DNA of 64,000 nucleotides, from the NCBI GenBank assembly GCA_963969495.1, contig OZ018321.1:72480786-72544785 (forward strand), in the 5' to 3' direction. Each line of letters starts with the position of its first letter. Positions within the stretch are counted from its first letter, which is position 1. The DNA comes from Ceratothoa steindachneri. Lineage: Eukaryota; Arthropoda; Malacostraca; Isopoda; Cymothoidae. The position numbers were made by a program, and so were the translations under genes. Below, piece by piece: positions 11,657-27,065 of the stretch. The notes under the pieces are model-generated. The model made no database searches and was not told where the DNA came from. It saw nothing but the letters and a program-made list of their open reading frames with translations.

Positions 11657-12525
11657 TAGTAAGTGGGGCTCCAGTTCTATTGCTGATGCCTAAATGTGCG
11701 CAAATATGGGCATGTAGTGTGCGCTGGGCCAAACTCTCACCATTTCTTAAAAATTAATTTCCTGCAACACATTTTATACCAATTTTTCAAAACACATGCA
11801 AAATACAACATTTTTTCAACATTAAAAACAAAATACCAACGCTGCTTCGATCCTCAAACATATATGGATTCAACTGCTCGAGATGTAATTCTGAGGTGTA
11901 TTTAGGATCGACACAGCGCACACTACATACCCGTATTTGCGCACATTTAGGCATCAGCAATAGAACTGGAGCCCCACTCACTACTCCCGAATTCTCCCCT
12001 ATCCGAAAACACTACGAAAACAAACATCCACACCATAAACCAAACTTAAATAATTTTTCATTTAAAGACACAGCAAACAAAGAAAACCAACTACGTACAC
12101 TAGAATCTGTTTATATTAGATTTAAAAACCACACTTAAACTCTGACACAAGCTCATTTCCACTTTTACTACAACTATAATCATCCACAAATTACACACGC
12201 CAAATCCACTCCCCCCAAACTACCTCTATCTTTCAAATATTTCTATTATCTCCCACTTTTTACAATGAAGACACCCAAAACTAATTAATCTCAGTTTTAT
12301 TTAAAAACAAAAACATAATTCCTATTTTCTAATAGTTAAAAGCCCGGCATTTTTATAATTTGAATATTACCACCTCTGCTGCTTCCCATTTCCCATATAA
12401 TTATAATTAATTTATAAATATCTGATAACTTATCTAAAAAATTCTCATATTTGTATATATTTATAATGTCATATCCTTGAGAATGGGTTCCTACCCGAAA
12501 CGTCCGTACCAAGAAGTGATAATAT
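11657..12525 (+). pseudogene. Penelope-like element, GIY-YIG endonuclease end
   Basis: The frame at 11896-12138 contains Y-L-G-S-T-x-R-T-L-H-T-R-I-x2-H-L-G-I-S-N-R-T-G, followed by P-L-T-T-P and a distal L-R-T-L-E-S. This is the pattern of the GIY-YIG endonuclease domain at the end of Penelope-like polyproteins, with Y-L-G for the second Y-I-G. The RT is absent. Downstream, 12139-12525 in other frames keeps tail motifs such as N-S-D-T-S-S-F-P. The 70-base segment 11657-11726 is the reverse complement of 11914-11983, within the endonuclease coding sequence. Flanking inverted or direct repeats of element sequence are typical of Penelope insertions. The copy is 5' truncated and decayed. Confidence 0.8.
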
Positions 12526-12609
12526 AATAATGAACTTCCTAAATTTAGCCTACTTATTTATCTTAAAAATACGAATACGCCTGGCAACGCGCAACCCCTC
12601 TGCTCTCTT

Positions 12610-15413
<2,804 letters not shown>

Positions 15414-15568
15414 TAGTTAATATGTGTGCCCAATTTCAAGATTACATATGTCCAGCAGAGTGCTCATTTGTGAGGTTCCTCGTTGAGCCTAGTTCACCTT
15501 GCAATTCGAGTGTCACCACACGCAAATCATTTGATAGTACAGGGTTACACTCCACTAAAATAATGAAG
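15414..15568 (+). other. Possible host exon (unidentified)
   Basis: An acceptor-like TTATTTCAG ends at 15413 and a strong donor AAG|GTAAGC follows 15568. The frame is open across all 155 bases. The encoded peptide, from the methionine codon at 15422, is cysteine-bearing (C-A-Q-F, Y-I-C-P-A-E-C, S-S-P-C-N-S-S) and more complex than its AT-rich surroundings. I do not recognise the family. It could be chance. Confidence 0.25.
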
Positions 15569-16475
15569 GTAAGCACTTACCTTGTTCCAGTAAATAGCCT
15601 AAATTAACTTACTGCTAATTCACGAACACTTTACAAGTATTATACTTAAAAGGAGAAAATTTATTTTCACATGGTGAGATGAGATTGCTAAAAGAAACAG
15701 ACGCCACGCTTTCTTTCCTATTTGTGGGGAAAAGGGGAGAAGAACAGAGAGATGAATGAAGAATGTTGAAAATCTACCTTTTGAATTTTTTATAATACTC
15801 CCCCCCTACAATTTATTTGTAAAATTATCAAAATGATCCATCGAAAAACTATTTGCTATATTTCTATGATTAAAGAAAACAATAACAAATGGAAATATGC
15901 GCAGTTGAAGACCTTATTTAGCAAACTCCATTAACCTTGTAGCTTGTTAAAAGGTTTAATAAGATAGAGAAAATAAATACAAAAAAATGTAAGGAGGGAG
16001 ATTTAATTTGTGCATAGTTCTCATTACCCCAGAGTTAAATAGGCATTGGTCAATTTTGTATTTACCTGCACACTTTTGTTTTTTGCATATCTATCCTTGG
16101 TGTGCATATAGTTAAGAAGATATATTTACCCTCATAAATATCCCGTCAATTAAATGAAGACACACACTCCTCAGCCTTTTTATCCATGACTTTAACGCAT
16201 ACATCTAACAACTAGGTCTAGTTTCTTTGTCCATACAAACAGATTTTCACACATTACTATAAAAGAACAAAAGTAAAGTTTAACGAAGCTGAATACTAAA
16301 AACAAAGGCCTAAATATATTTCTGGTCGGCTTCCACCTCAGTATGGTTGAAGCTCTCTTTGAATGGCGGCAAAATTGGCTCAGGAGAGGAGAAATTTTTT
16401 TCTGTTCTTCGTCGAGCTGCTGAGCTCATCTACGCGAGCGCCTAGGCACCTGATCCCATTCCCGATTCGCCACCA
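15569..16475. other. No gene recognised
   Basis: AT-rich, intron-like sequence. I see no coding, RNA or repeat signal. Confidence 0.5.
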
Positions 16476-16985
16476 TGACTATATCCCTCTCTCTCTTCCA
16501 TCCTCCACCACGTAATTTCTCTCTCTCTTTTTAACCAACACTTTGCTCCTTTGGTCTTAACTTCCCCTATTTTTACTTTCACACACAATTTCATCACTAA
16601 TTTGTCTTTGTCTTGTCCACCACTTTTAGCCTTTTTTATGTTCCATGTTTAGTTGTATTATCTTATTCCAACATTTGTCCAATATTTCTCCCTTCTTTAT
16701 TTTATTTTATTTATCTATATTTCATCTATCAACCTTTTCACCTTTCTTACTTTTACACACATCTTAATTCGCTCTATTACTCAAAAGTTTCCTTAACTAT
16801 CCTAAATTTGCCTCCGCCACGCCCTTACCAATAACCCACTACCACTCTGTTTTCCTTCATTAGCTTTCCTTGCCACCCTATTCAGCTATCCCCATCACCC
16901 AATCAGCCCTAGTACAACCCTTTAGAGCCCTTTCTCCCCAAACTCACTCCCCCACCAAAACTTTTTCCCAGCTTTAGGTTTTTCT
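16476..16985. repeat. Pyrimidine-rich low-complexity tract
   Basis: The plus strand is strongly C/T-biased for about 500 bases, with CTCTCTCT runs. It makes a spurious 73-codon open frame at 16613. A Kozak-like GCCACCATG at 16471 opens only a 20-codon frame. Confidence 0.6.
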
Positions 16986-19038
16986 TTGCCGCTAAATTTC
17001 GACTTCCTTAGAATGATCTTCGTAGAAAGGATTTCTCTTAATTAACACGAATTCTGTATTTAGCGAAACACGCTTATAAATTGGGTACACATACATGCAT
17101 TTGGCAGTTTAGGTAGATGTGTGCGGGAGAAAAAATAAGAGATTAAACAATGGACTACTGTTCGTGTATTCCGGATACATGGCTGATTGCACCATCAGTT
17201 TTTATATATGTACGTTTAAATGTTTATTTTTTTCCTGATGAGCTTTTTTTTGTTTGAGGTAATATGCGAGGAAATTTAGCAAGTAATGGTCGGACAATAA
17301 TGAATGTTAAAGAAGTGCGTTACAGAGGAAGGAGACATCAATCTACTAAGAAATAAGCAATTATAAATATTTGTAGACTTTAATTTCCTTACAAGAATTT
17401 TATAATGTGTTCTTTCGGAATTGATTAGCTGATGCAAATGAAGCGAGAATTATCCCTCTTAGCACAATACTACCAATTGAAATATTCTACTTTGGTGGTA
17501 TTGCCCTATTATTGGTTTCTTCGCAAACACCTGCGAGTTAAGATGGTTCTGTCAATTAGCTGAGGATTGAGCAAGGTAGGTGGTAAAAGTATTAAGATAT
17601 CTTTACACTAGTCCATTTTATTACTAAAATTCTCATCGCTTACAATACTCTAGAATAAATGGTGTAAGAGCGTTCCTGTAAATCTCGTCAAAATATTAAA
17701 TCTTCGATCATTCAAACTACAACGAAATTTAAAATAAGTCGATAGCACTTTTCACCTTGGAAAAATTCTTGCCTTTATTTACAACAAACTACTTGAATGG
17801 TTTAGGCAAATTTTCACTCGCAGCTAATCAAAAGCAGTGAAATTAACATATATGGATTAACTCTATCTATCTATGAAATCATCGAAACTCTATTTTGCGT
17901 CTGAAAAGGAGAAATAGGGAAAGTGCTTCCCGTACGATGTATTTCTTCTCCTTTTAACACTTCTATCTTCTCTCTTCTCCTTATTGCCTCTTATCCTGTT
18001 TTTAGTGCTGCGTCTTTCACTTATCCCCAAATACCCACATCACTCTGTAATCTATTCATATGGATTTGAAGGGCTCTTACGCATATCCAATAAAGCCTGT
18101 AAAAATAAACAAAAACTTTCTCAAAATACACAGTTATTTTAGGTTGAAGCTTTTGATGCTAACGTTATTAAACTGCGGCGTCACTAACGTTGTTCACGAC
18201 GGCTGTGAACTGGTCGCGCCGTTTTCCGATTCTATCTTCGAAAAAGCTTCATCTCGTTTCGATTTATAAAAAAAGGGCGAGAGAATTCAATGATGCTCTT
18301 CATTTCCCTTCTGAAGGGGACATCAAGAGCTACCTTTATTCCATCGTTTGATGGCTTACTTTGTCTACTGAAAAAGGGCCCGGAGTATACAAGAGGAAGA
18401 TGAAATGAAATAAAAACAAATATTGAAAAGAAAGATTTAGAATACTTAAAAAACAAATCTTTGTATTGTTAATTCAATTTTCTCTTTAAAAAATGATTTT
18501 GGGTGAAATTGGGATGACACTTTTGTATTCAAGTCACTTTAGTTGTAAAAATATGTCCTCCTAAAAATGTAACTTTCATTTCTAAATTAAATTTCTGAGA
18601 TATTCATGTAAAACAAATTCTTCGCTGAATTAAATAAAAAAAATTCTCAAGACCTGAAGACAATTAAAGTTAATGACGAAATCTATAAATTGCATCGATA
18701 TGAAATAAACCAATCGCCTTCATATTAGAATACCAGTAAACTATTTCTTATCATACTAATTGAAAAAGTTTGACCAATATAAACCCTCCAATCTTCAATA
18801 AAACTCTTGTCTGATAAATTCAGATTTTTTTAATATATATGAAATAGTATCTTAAGTTTCGCAGTTATCTCGTAGAAAAAGTTCAAAATTAAAAAAATTT
18901 GCTTCGAATTTCTTTGCTCCCCCCCCCCTCGCATCCCACAGACGTCAGGAGATACAGAAAACACAATATCCAAGTATTTAGCCCAAACCCATTTTCTTAA
19001 CGAAATTCGTCGAAGGTAACTCATTTCTCTTATTTTAG
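16986..19038. other. No gene recognised
   Basis: AT-rich. A slightly GC-richer patch at 18060-18380 has a 69-codon frame without recognisable motifs, and there is a C9 run near 18918. I cannot assign anything. Confidence 0.5.
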
Positions 19039-19105
19039 GCGTTGTAAGTAAGCCCGAGTTGCAGGAACTACAATCCTACATTAATTCAGCGAGCGTGATG
19101 AACTC
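19039..19105 (+). other. Possible host exon (unidentified)
   Basis: The acceptor-like TCTCTTATTTTAG ends at 19038 and the donor GTAAGC begins at 19106. The 67 bases between are GC-richer than both flanks and open in one frame: 2 bases, 21 codons, 2 bases. They give a well-mixed peptide, V-V-S-K-P-E-L-Q-E-L-Q-S-Y-I-N and on. The family is not recognised. Confidence 0.3.
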
Positions 19106-19464
19106 GTAAGCTTAACTTTTCTTTTTCTCTTTCTCAATTTACATACATATTGAACTCTGCGGCAAAGGGGCGAACCACAAGGTCACGAATCTGAACGCGA
19201 AGTTTCTTTGGCCTTTTGAAACGATATGAAAGAATAGAAGCGAGGCAGATTCACTTTTCATGTGGATGTTGGTCACATGGGAGTTTAATTAAATGGTGGC
19301 GTTTGGGGGGTGGGATACTGTTGGAATAATTAATAAATTCAAAATAAAATTAAATTAAGCTATTGCACTATTGAGAACCAGTAAATAGCCTAAAGTTAAC
19401 TCGACGTTATTTCAAGAATTAAGGGAAGGATTAGATGTAACTCAGAGGTAAAAGACATGTCAAA
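19106..19464. other. No gene recognised
   Basis: Intergenic or intronic sequence. Nothing identifiable. Confidence 0.5.
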
Positions 19465-19945
19465 AAAAGAGAGGACATGGATAAAGAATTAGTATTACAG
19501 CTTAGTTCTTTCTGTAAAATCCTAGTTCAAGTAGTATTATGGATTTTATTTGGAAACATATTTACTCTAGTGGTATCAACGCGATCCTATGCAAGTTATT
19601 ACAAGTTTGTTTTATTTTATAAGAAAATATTTGTTTTGTTATCGCAGTGTTTACTCGATTAAAACTGTATTTTTTCCTTACCGCTCGGTTATTTCCCTCA
19701 AATATTTGGTCACAGATTATATTAGTAAACACGTTTAGCTTTTTAAAGACTTTACTAAGTTGTCTAAGTAAATACCGATGTTCCAGTGAAAGTAAATTGA
19801 GGTGTCTCATCACTCGACGCTGGACGAGGTACAATATTACAATAACCTTTTGCTTGTATGATGATCAGAATTTTACTGCATACTTTGAATCGGGTATTAG
19901 AATACTTTTTATAAGGGAAGAGTAATATCTCTCGATTAAGATTCA
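19465..19945 (-). pseudogene. CR1/L2-type LINE, RT C-terminal fragment
   Basis: On the minus strand the frame at 19834-19562 reads R-R-V-M-R-H-L-N-L-L-S-L-E-H-R-Y-L-R-Q-L, then F-K-x-L and later F-S-Y-K. This is the layout of the C-terminal region after the RT palm in CR1/L2-type LINEs (L-x-S-L-E-x-R-R, F-K-I-L, a final F-F-x-x-R-V-I-x-x-W-N). It is a 5'-truncated copy, as is usual for these elements. The same stretch, more diverged, occurs at 32370-32830. Confidence 0.65.
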
Positions 19946-20520
19946 AACTATCTAGCTATGCATTAGAAATTAAGGTAAGTAATTCCTTTTATAATTTGGA
20001 AACACGAAATGTAGACTAATATTTATTTAATATGTCATATTACATCATGCTTAGTCTAAAACCAAAGAAAAAATATATGCTATAGAAATATCTAATATTC
20101 AATTGGATCACCTTTTGGGTCGATGAGATGACTTAGTCTCCGTATGACCTGAACGCAATTGGCGCGTAGAGGTTCAACTAATATTTTCTATCAACATTTT
20201 GCTCGTTTGCCAATCAAAACTTAGACACTTTTATGATATTTGGTACAGGCCTTCTACTCAAACATTGACCACACTCCAAAGCCTATGTGGTTCAAATCTG
20301 ACCAACCAAGAGGCAAAACTGCCTTTGATCAAAACCCCTTAATATTTACATGGTACCAGTCTTGACATTTTTGGCAGTGTGTGAGGTTGCTTCATCTTGT
20401 TAAATGGTTACACTGGCATTTCTTATGGTCGCGTCCTCCCAGGAGAAGATTTTTTTTCAAAATGTTTAAATAATTAAATTGATACATCTTTACCCCCTTT
20501 TTAATGAAAATGAGAGGTAT
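19946..20520. other. No gene recognised
   Basis: AT-rich sequence with no motif I can name. Confidence 0.5.
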
Positions 20521-21092
20521 TTGTGGTCACGTGCCAGTCTAGTCGCCGGAGAGTATATCTCACTATGTAGGTCGGTCGGTACGCCAGTCGGTCATCGGTC
20601 AATCGGTTAGTCCCCGTTTTGCTCTTTTGCTTTTGGAAATAACATGGTAACTATTATGCAGATTCTAACGAAAATTGGAACCTTTATGCTAATTTACATT
20701 CTCTTTCAAATGATATAATAATTACGAAGTTCCTCCCAAAGTTAGCCACCAAATTATTTTGTTTTGGCAATAACATCATAACTATTTGGGCGATTATAAG
20801 GAAATTTGATATCATTATGTTGTTTTACATTCTCTTTCGAATTATATAATTGCCAAAGTACTCCCACGATTAGCCGGTGAATTACTTGGCAATAATAACA
20901 TACTTTTATGCCGATTCCAACGAAGCTTGAAATTCTTATTTTGTTTTACATTCTCTTTCGAATGATATAATTGACAATGTCGTCCCAAAGTTAGGCTTGG
21001 AATTATTGAAAGTTTTGAAAGTCATAAGGTCATTAACCAGAACGAGTCAGAACACGCAACTTTTGGTCATCAGACCTTGTTTTTTTCAACCG
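20521..21092 (+). repeat. Dispersed repeat T, three internal units
   Basis: Same family as 47690-48186, with reverse-strand relatives at 34717-34808 and 45718-45945. The head has GTATATCTCACTA and GGTCGGTC. Three degenerate units of about 125-130 bases begin near 20631, 20761 and 20886, each with AATAACATCATAACTAT and a TTTACATTCTCTTTC box. The tail ends near TTGGTCATCAGACCTTG. It encodes no protein. It is likely a non-autonomous transposon or satellite-bearing element. Confidence 0.8.
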
Positions 21093-21893
21093 GAATCTCA
21101 TTTTTTGTTTTGTGCCCAACAAGATGCATCTGTGTGTTGTAGGGGGGCAGAAACAGTGAAAAACTACCCATCTGTCTAAAGAACTGGAGGTTGCGATTCA
21201 TCAAGGGGAGAATGGAGGAGCAACTTTGGTCTTTCGATTTACTTCTTTTATGTAATATTGGAAATCAGATGACCTTTAGCTATCTTTAATGGACGAAGTT
21301 TAAGATCATCTTTAAGAAAATTAGTGAATGTTCACATGGCTCACTTTTTCCTTCTTATATTTCGTTTGGTTTTGTTTATCATATTCTTAATGATGGTTGT
21401 GATTCACACTGATCGAGACATGGATATCGTTTCTCTTGAAAAACATTGTATGGTTCTTAAAGCCGTTTGGTACCAAAGAAACTCAGATCTGCTCACATTC
21501 TGCTTAAACAGTTTGAAAATATTGCCTACTGTCTTCCTGCTTCCATAGAGATACACGATTTCTTCACATTTCCAAGTCATATTTGTCAACGTTTTTATTA
21601 ATTCACACTTTGATTTACAAAATTCAATAAATCTTTAAAGACCCGAAAGAAAGTAATTAATTAATGGTATGTAAACATTTAAAATGATTGGAAAAAAGCA
21701 GTTTAGACTTCGTGTGACCACTTTATACATGTTAATTGAGTTCAAAATTGGAAAAATCCATAATAAATTCTCTTTTAGTATATCATGAGCTATGTTCATT
21801 ACCTTGTAGGGGTGTGAAAATGTATCAGAGAAAAATTCCGTCCAACTCGATAATATAAATAGCCAATTAAATTACCAACTCAACACGGACTAA
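21093..21893. other. No gene recognised
   Basis: Hydrophobic and AT-rich frames only, with no family motif. Confidence 0.5.
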
Positions 21894-22330
21894 GCCGTGG
21901 CGTAATGGCTAGAGCATTGGCGTTTAAACCTACTGGTACCGCGTTCGAAACTCAAAAGCACACAACCTTTTATGAAGAAATCTCAAGAAGAAAACGGAAA
22001 TCAAGGAAAACGCTTCAAGGACTAACTCAACTAGAACCAAGAATAAATGGATCGCTTCAAGAAAAAAACCCGGAAGAAAACGACTTCAAGGACTAACTTG
22101 TAATATCATCAAGAAGCAAGAAGGAATCGTCAACTCAAGATAATTGGAAGTAAGTGAAGAATATTAATTCAAGATAAATAGAAGACAAATGTTTAAAGAG
22201 GCAAATAAGAGATAAAGGAACTTCAGTCAAGAAATAGATTCGAATATAAAAAGAAAATCAAGATAAAGAATAATATTGAAAAATACATTAAAAGATATAA
22301 GGAAGGGCCCCTTCCATAACCTGCACTTCT
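21894..22330 (+). repeat. tRNA-derived SINE
   Basis: 21894-21955 resembles a tRNA gene read to the right: an A-box-like GTGGCGTAATGG followed by TAGAGCATTGG, a middle part, and a B-box-like GCGTTCGAAACTC. These would serve as an internal RNA polymerase III promoter. The following body is rich in AAGAAA repeats. Both boxes deviate from consensus and the anticodon arm is degraded, so it is not a working tRNA. The 3' end is a guess. Confidence 0.6.
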
Positions 22331-25300
22331 CCAGGTCGAATTGTATCTGTAATCTTTCCTATTATTTGACTTATCTACATAGAGTAGGAATGAGGTATTT
22401 GTAAAGATGTATTAGTTTCCTATATGAACATCAAGCAAGCGAAGATTGTTGATCAAGTACTAACAAGATTGGGGTTAACTGATTCCAGGGATTAGTGCAA
22501 TAAATGAAAACTAATGATGTGCATAAACTGGCAGATTTATAACTATGATTTTTCAAGGTTACAGGTCATATTGCAAGAGTATATAAAACGGAAGAAATGA
22601 AGAGAAGTGTGATTCAAATTTAAACGCTCACTTGTGATTTGTAGTAAAATGTTGTAGATTTGTTAGTTTAAAAAAGGGTATAAGCGTTGTTTTCATTGAA
22701 AATGAGATTTGATTTCCATTTCCATACTAAAATCGCTTTCTCTATCTAAAAAATAGTAAATTTTTATATGTAAAAGTCTGCATCTTTTTCTCAAGAAAAC
22801 AAAACGTTTACTATTGCAGTTTTTGTTTTCAAATAAAGGAAACATTATTCAAGTAGCCTATAAAGTAGGCAGAAGAATACCACTTGAAGTCAAAGCTACT
22901 CATGAATTAGACAATTACTATTCTTTGGAATTTCCCAGGATAATGAGATTCTTTGAATATATTCTGCATTTTCAGGATTAGAGAGAGTCGAGCTAAAAGG
23001 TAACTTTATTTTGAAAAGATCCACAGAGCAACGTTAAGTCCTTCCTTTTACTTCACTAAGGCTAATAACCGATACCGTTTAAGATAAAATAGTCAAAGCT
23101 AAATAGGATTTGAACTCAAGACTCCACTAGATTTATTCAAGGTAAGTAAATCTCACTCACAATGGTGTCGTCTCTATAAAACTCTCATTACGGAACCACA
23201 TAAGAGGCAGACTTCGCATTTATTCGCCATCCACGACGAGACTGCCTATCCTTCGGAATACCGCGGTCTTCTGCACTTTGTCGCTGAGTTCGTATTATCT
23301 CAATTTTTCATTCCATTACTGAGATTACCAGTCGAAAACAACTTAGAGGCGAATTATTAGAACTCTAACATAAAGTAAAACTGTATATAGCCCAGCGACA
23401 TTGGTGATCCTTGAAGATTGGTTAGCTTTATTTGCAATGAAAAAATAAAAACAGATAAACCGGTTGGCGGCATAATGGTGACCAAATCCGTTTTGAACAT
23501 TCAGTGCGAGGACAATCATCAGAACTAAGTGCAAAAATCGGTGTTCATAAGTGAATCCTGCTCGCGAGGTTGTTTCATACCTTCATCTGACACCTCAGCA
23601 ACCATCATGGAACTTCAAGCAACTACACCAGGGACTTCCATACATATCACTTCATACTGTGACACAAGAGAGAAACGGTTTCAATGAATCAGTCCAAGGA
23701 ACTCCCAAAGCCACTCTACAGTTTCATTTGGTGTCATTTCGCTTATAATCACTCTGAGCTTCTAACCATTGATCATCATTACCATGGAAGATGGTACCGA
23801 GGCATATACAGCACTCGCTAAACCAAACATTGAAGTATCGTCAACACGCGATTGGAAGAAAAAATTTCACCGGCGTTAATTTCACCATATCACTTGCCCA
23901 AATCTACAGGAATTCGAACTCTAATCTCCCAACAGGCCAAATTCATCGAGAGAATCCATTTCTCGTGTGGGACAGAGCTCCGAGCTCAGTGTGAGTTCCC
24001 GCGACAACTTCATACAGGGATTAATGAAATCCTTTGCTGATTAAAGTCCTTGACTTAGCCATATACTCTACGGAGAAATTGAAGCTGTCGAGGAGTTTAC
24101 TCAGGAACCAGGAAAGTGGATGCGAGAAAATCACTCACCGAGATTCTGATTGTCACCGTCATTCCTGCCCTCGACTTCCTCTGGCCACGCCACCTGATTC
24201 CTCATCTGGGATGCTTTCTCCCCGGATCAGTTTACATCATCAAATCAGAAAATATCTTTTTCCCTGCAAGTCTCAGACTGGGGCAGAGAATCATCCAAAA
24301 ACCAGGGTAGAGATTATCATATATGGATGTTAGTGGTTCTAGTTTTTCTATATTCTCATCATAACATGATGGCACAAAAAATATACTTTTCTTCCCTATA
24401 TTCGGCTGCACTCTCTCCTATTTTAGTATTTTTAATTGGAGATATCAATCACTTTATCTTAGTAGTTGATCTTCTGCAATTTTTTCCCCACATCTTTGAT
24501 TTGAAAGATGTGCTAAGAAGAACACGATTTCTGGATGATTGGTTCAAGGCACTCTGACTTTTCATGTACGGTTAGAATGGTCATAACTACGTGCCAACGG
24601 AAATATGAAAGACATTCTAGTGTGAAAAAGTGTCTTGAATTATGTGAGTTTTCATTTCGAATTAAAAAATAAACTTATTTTTTGGATAGGATATCTCTAA
24701 AATACATCACTTGTATTTCTATATTGCCAATTTCACTCTTAAAAAATCTATATGGGAAAAATCGGCGAAAAGTTTTAACATTTCTAATGTTGATTTTTTT
24801 CCGAGTGGAGATATCAGGTTTGCCTGTTTTACTTGGGAAGTTTGGGAAATCTTGAGAAAATCATGGGATTCTAATGATTCCATCTGCAGGAATAACAACC
24901 CCCCCCCAAAAAAAAAATTAGATAATTTGCTAGGTAATGCGACCAAGCACAAGGTTTTAGCTTTAATAGTTTAGCCGTCAGGTTTTTAAATTTTCATTTT
25001 AATTCAAAAGGACGTAAAAATATTGTTCAGAATCCCATAGACATTTCCTCTAAAGCTCAGAGATGGAAGAGGATAATCAATTTTTTATTTTTTCACTTTA
25101 AATAAATAATTGATTTAAATTATCTATTAATCTCAGCACCTTCAATCTTATATCACTAAAAAGAAGGGAAACGAACAGGTATTTTCTATTTAAAACAAAT
25201 TATGGTTAGGCTTAGGCCATATACTAATCCCACAAATGATGAAAATTGATAAATGAACGATAGATGAACCAAAATCGTAATTTAAGATCCACTATGGAGA

Positions 25301-25560
25301 TTAATTCGAGTATATGGCCGCATTTCTGACTTTTGCCGAAGAAATAAGATTCCCATCCGCCGAATTGATCTCAAGAATAGAATGGGTTAGGGAGAAATTT
25401 TGCCGCTAATTTCTCTTAAACCTTAGTAAATCAACCGCTTTTAAATTAAATATACCCCCTAAATCGAATTTATGCTAAGTTGAGGGATAAAGTTATAAAA
25501 AAATAGGAAGGTTGCCATATATGATTTGAAAGGGAATTAATACCAAATATAATTGTATAA
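22331..25560. other. No gene recognised
   Basis: Mostly AT-rich. 23550-24330 is less biased and has several 60 to 100 codon frames on the plus strand, but none shows a conserved motif and they overlap in conflicting frames. It may be a decayed mobile element. A C9-A9 run lies at 24900-24918. Confidence 0.45.
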
Positions 25561-25564
25561 AACC

Positions 25565-26000
25565 AATGCCAAAGCCCACCACACCTACCACTGCCCCTGC
25601 CTACCACGCCTACACCGCCCCTGCAAACCAATACCACCGTCACCGCCCCTGCCCACCACCACCACCACCGCCCCTGCCCATCACAACCACCATCACCAAT
25701 ACCATCCTTAACAAACGCCACCATTGCCCACCACAAGCACAACCGCCCCCGTCCCACAACCACCACCAACGCACCTGACCACTACCAGCAAGAGCAGCAT
25801 ATGGCACAAAAACAGGATTACCACTCACCCACCACAACCACCCCTACCCACTACTAGCACCACCGTACCTGCCCACCATCATCACCCCTATCCACCCGCA
25901 ACCAGCACGCCTGCCCAACGCCACCACCCCTACCTACCACCACCAACACCACCCTTGCCTACTACCAATACAATTTTCCCTGCCCACCACCACTACCGCC
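25565..26000 (+). repeat. CCA-rich degenerate satellite
   Basis: About 430 bases built from CACCACC and CTGCCCACCAC variants, with long open frames on both strands (P-P-P/H-H-H and G-G-G/W-W-W) that are composition artefacts. It ends where the ubiquitin-hydrolase-like frame begins. Confidence 0.85.
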
Positions 26001-26001
26001 C

Positions 26002-26682
26002 TTGACCACCTCCTTCTCCTTATTTTCTGTAAATGTAACCATTGCCTCCTCTTCTTCATCTCTTCGCCCTTCTCATTTGACTAGCCAATTTATTAGAGTG
26101 ATAATTCATTTAATTCGCAACAATGGCTGTAACAGAACAAAAGTGCTGGATTTGATCCATGTGAATATTTTACCTCGTAAAGACTTTAGCCTTTTTGTGG
26201 CGTCATTTGAGGAGCATGTGCAAGTCGTCAAGGGGACCCACTATCGCCACCCCAATGTCTATCGCTCCGACTCAAATTACAAACAAAATTCTAGTGAAAA
26301 TGGTATTGCTAGAAATGGTAAAGTTTGCCAAGCCACATCATGCCCCAAACTCATAACTTTACTTGGTTCCCCAAATTTCCTTATCATTCAGTTTAAAAGG
26401 TTTGAATTCAGAAATTTAAGACGATGAATGCTTTCCACAAAGATTGATGTAGAATCAACACCATTATCTAACGTACAAATACGGACCGGCGGAGGCATGG
26501 AAACATATGAAGTTGTTCCAACTATTGAGCATATTGGTACTCGATTAAACTCAGGCCACTACCTAGCTTTTTTAAAGTCTAATGATAACTGGGTTGAGTG
26601 TCATGACTTAAGAACCACTAACCGATGGAAGAGTGAGTCAAGATCAAAATTCAATTTATATCATGGTTATGAAAAAGGTTGA
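26002..26682 (+). pseudogene. Ubiquitin C-terminal hydrolase-like remnant
   Basis: Two open frames in the same phase are separated by one stop (TGA at 26425-26427). The first ends with P-N-F-L-I-I-Q-F-K-R-F-E-F, the USP-family P-x-x-L-I-I-x-L-K-R-F box. The second has I-E-H-I-G-T-R-L-N-S-G-H-Y-L-A-F with the catalytic histidine (codon 26557-26559) and W-V-E-C-H-D with a following aspartate (26605-26607). USPs remove ubiquitin from proteins. The N-terminal cysteine box is not visible, and the upstream side runs into the CCA satellite. It could be a processed or truncated host USP, or a USP domain carried by a mobile element. About 226 codons remain, against 300 or more for a full catalytic domain. 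Confidence 0.7.
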
Positions 26683-26931
26683 TGAATGACTTCATTATAT
26701 TTTCAAACTGACCTTGGAGAACGCAGTTTGTGAACTTCCAAATTTTTTGAATATCTCAAAGCAAAGCAAAGATTCAAGGGAGTAAGGCTTCCAAAGGCGA
26801 ACTCCCCCAAGTGTCCTAAACATTAGGTTATGTCTTTTAAAATTTTCAGTTATTTATTTTAAGTATTTAGGTGTATGAAGACTTTGCCGTTTAGTTTCGT
26901 TTGGTAAAAAATTCATAAAGTATTTTAATTC

Positions 26932-27065
<134 letters not shown>

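Noticed and set aside
16471..16535. Kozak-like GCCACCATG
   Set aside because: It opens only about 20 codons within a pyrimidine-rich tract.
21894..21955. Functional tRNA gene
   Set aside because: A and B boxes deviate from consensus, the arms do not pair well, and a SINE-like body follows.
25470..26005. Proline-, histidine-, glycine- and tryptophan-rich frames
   Set aside because: They come from the CCA-rich satellite read in different frames.
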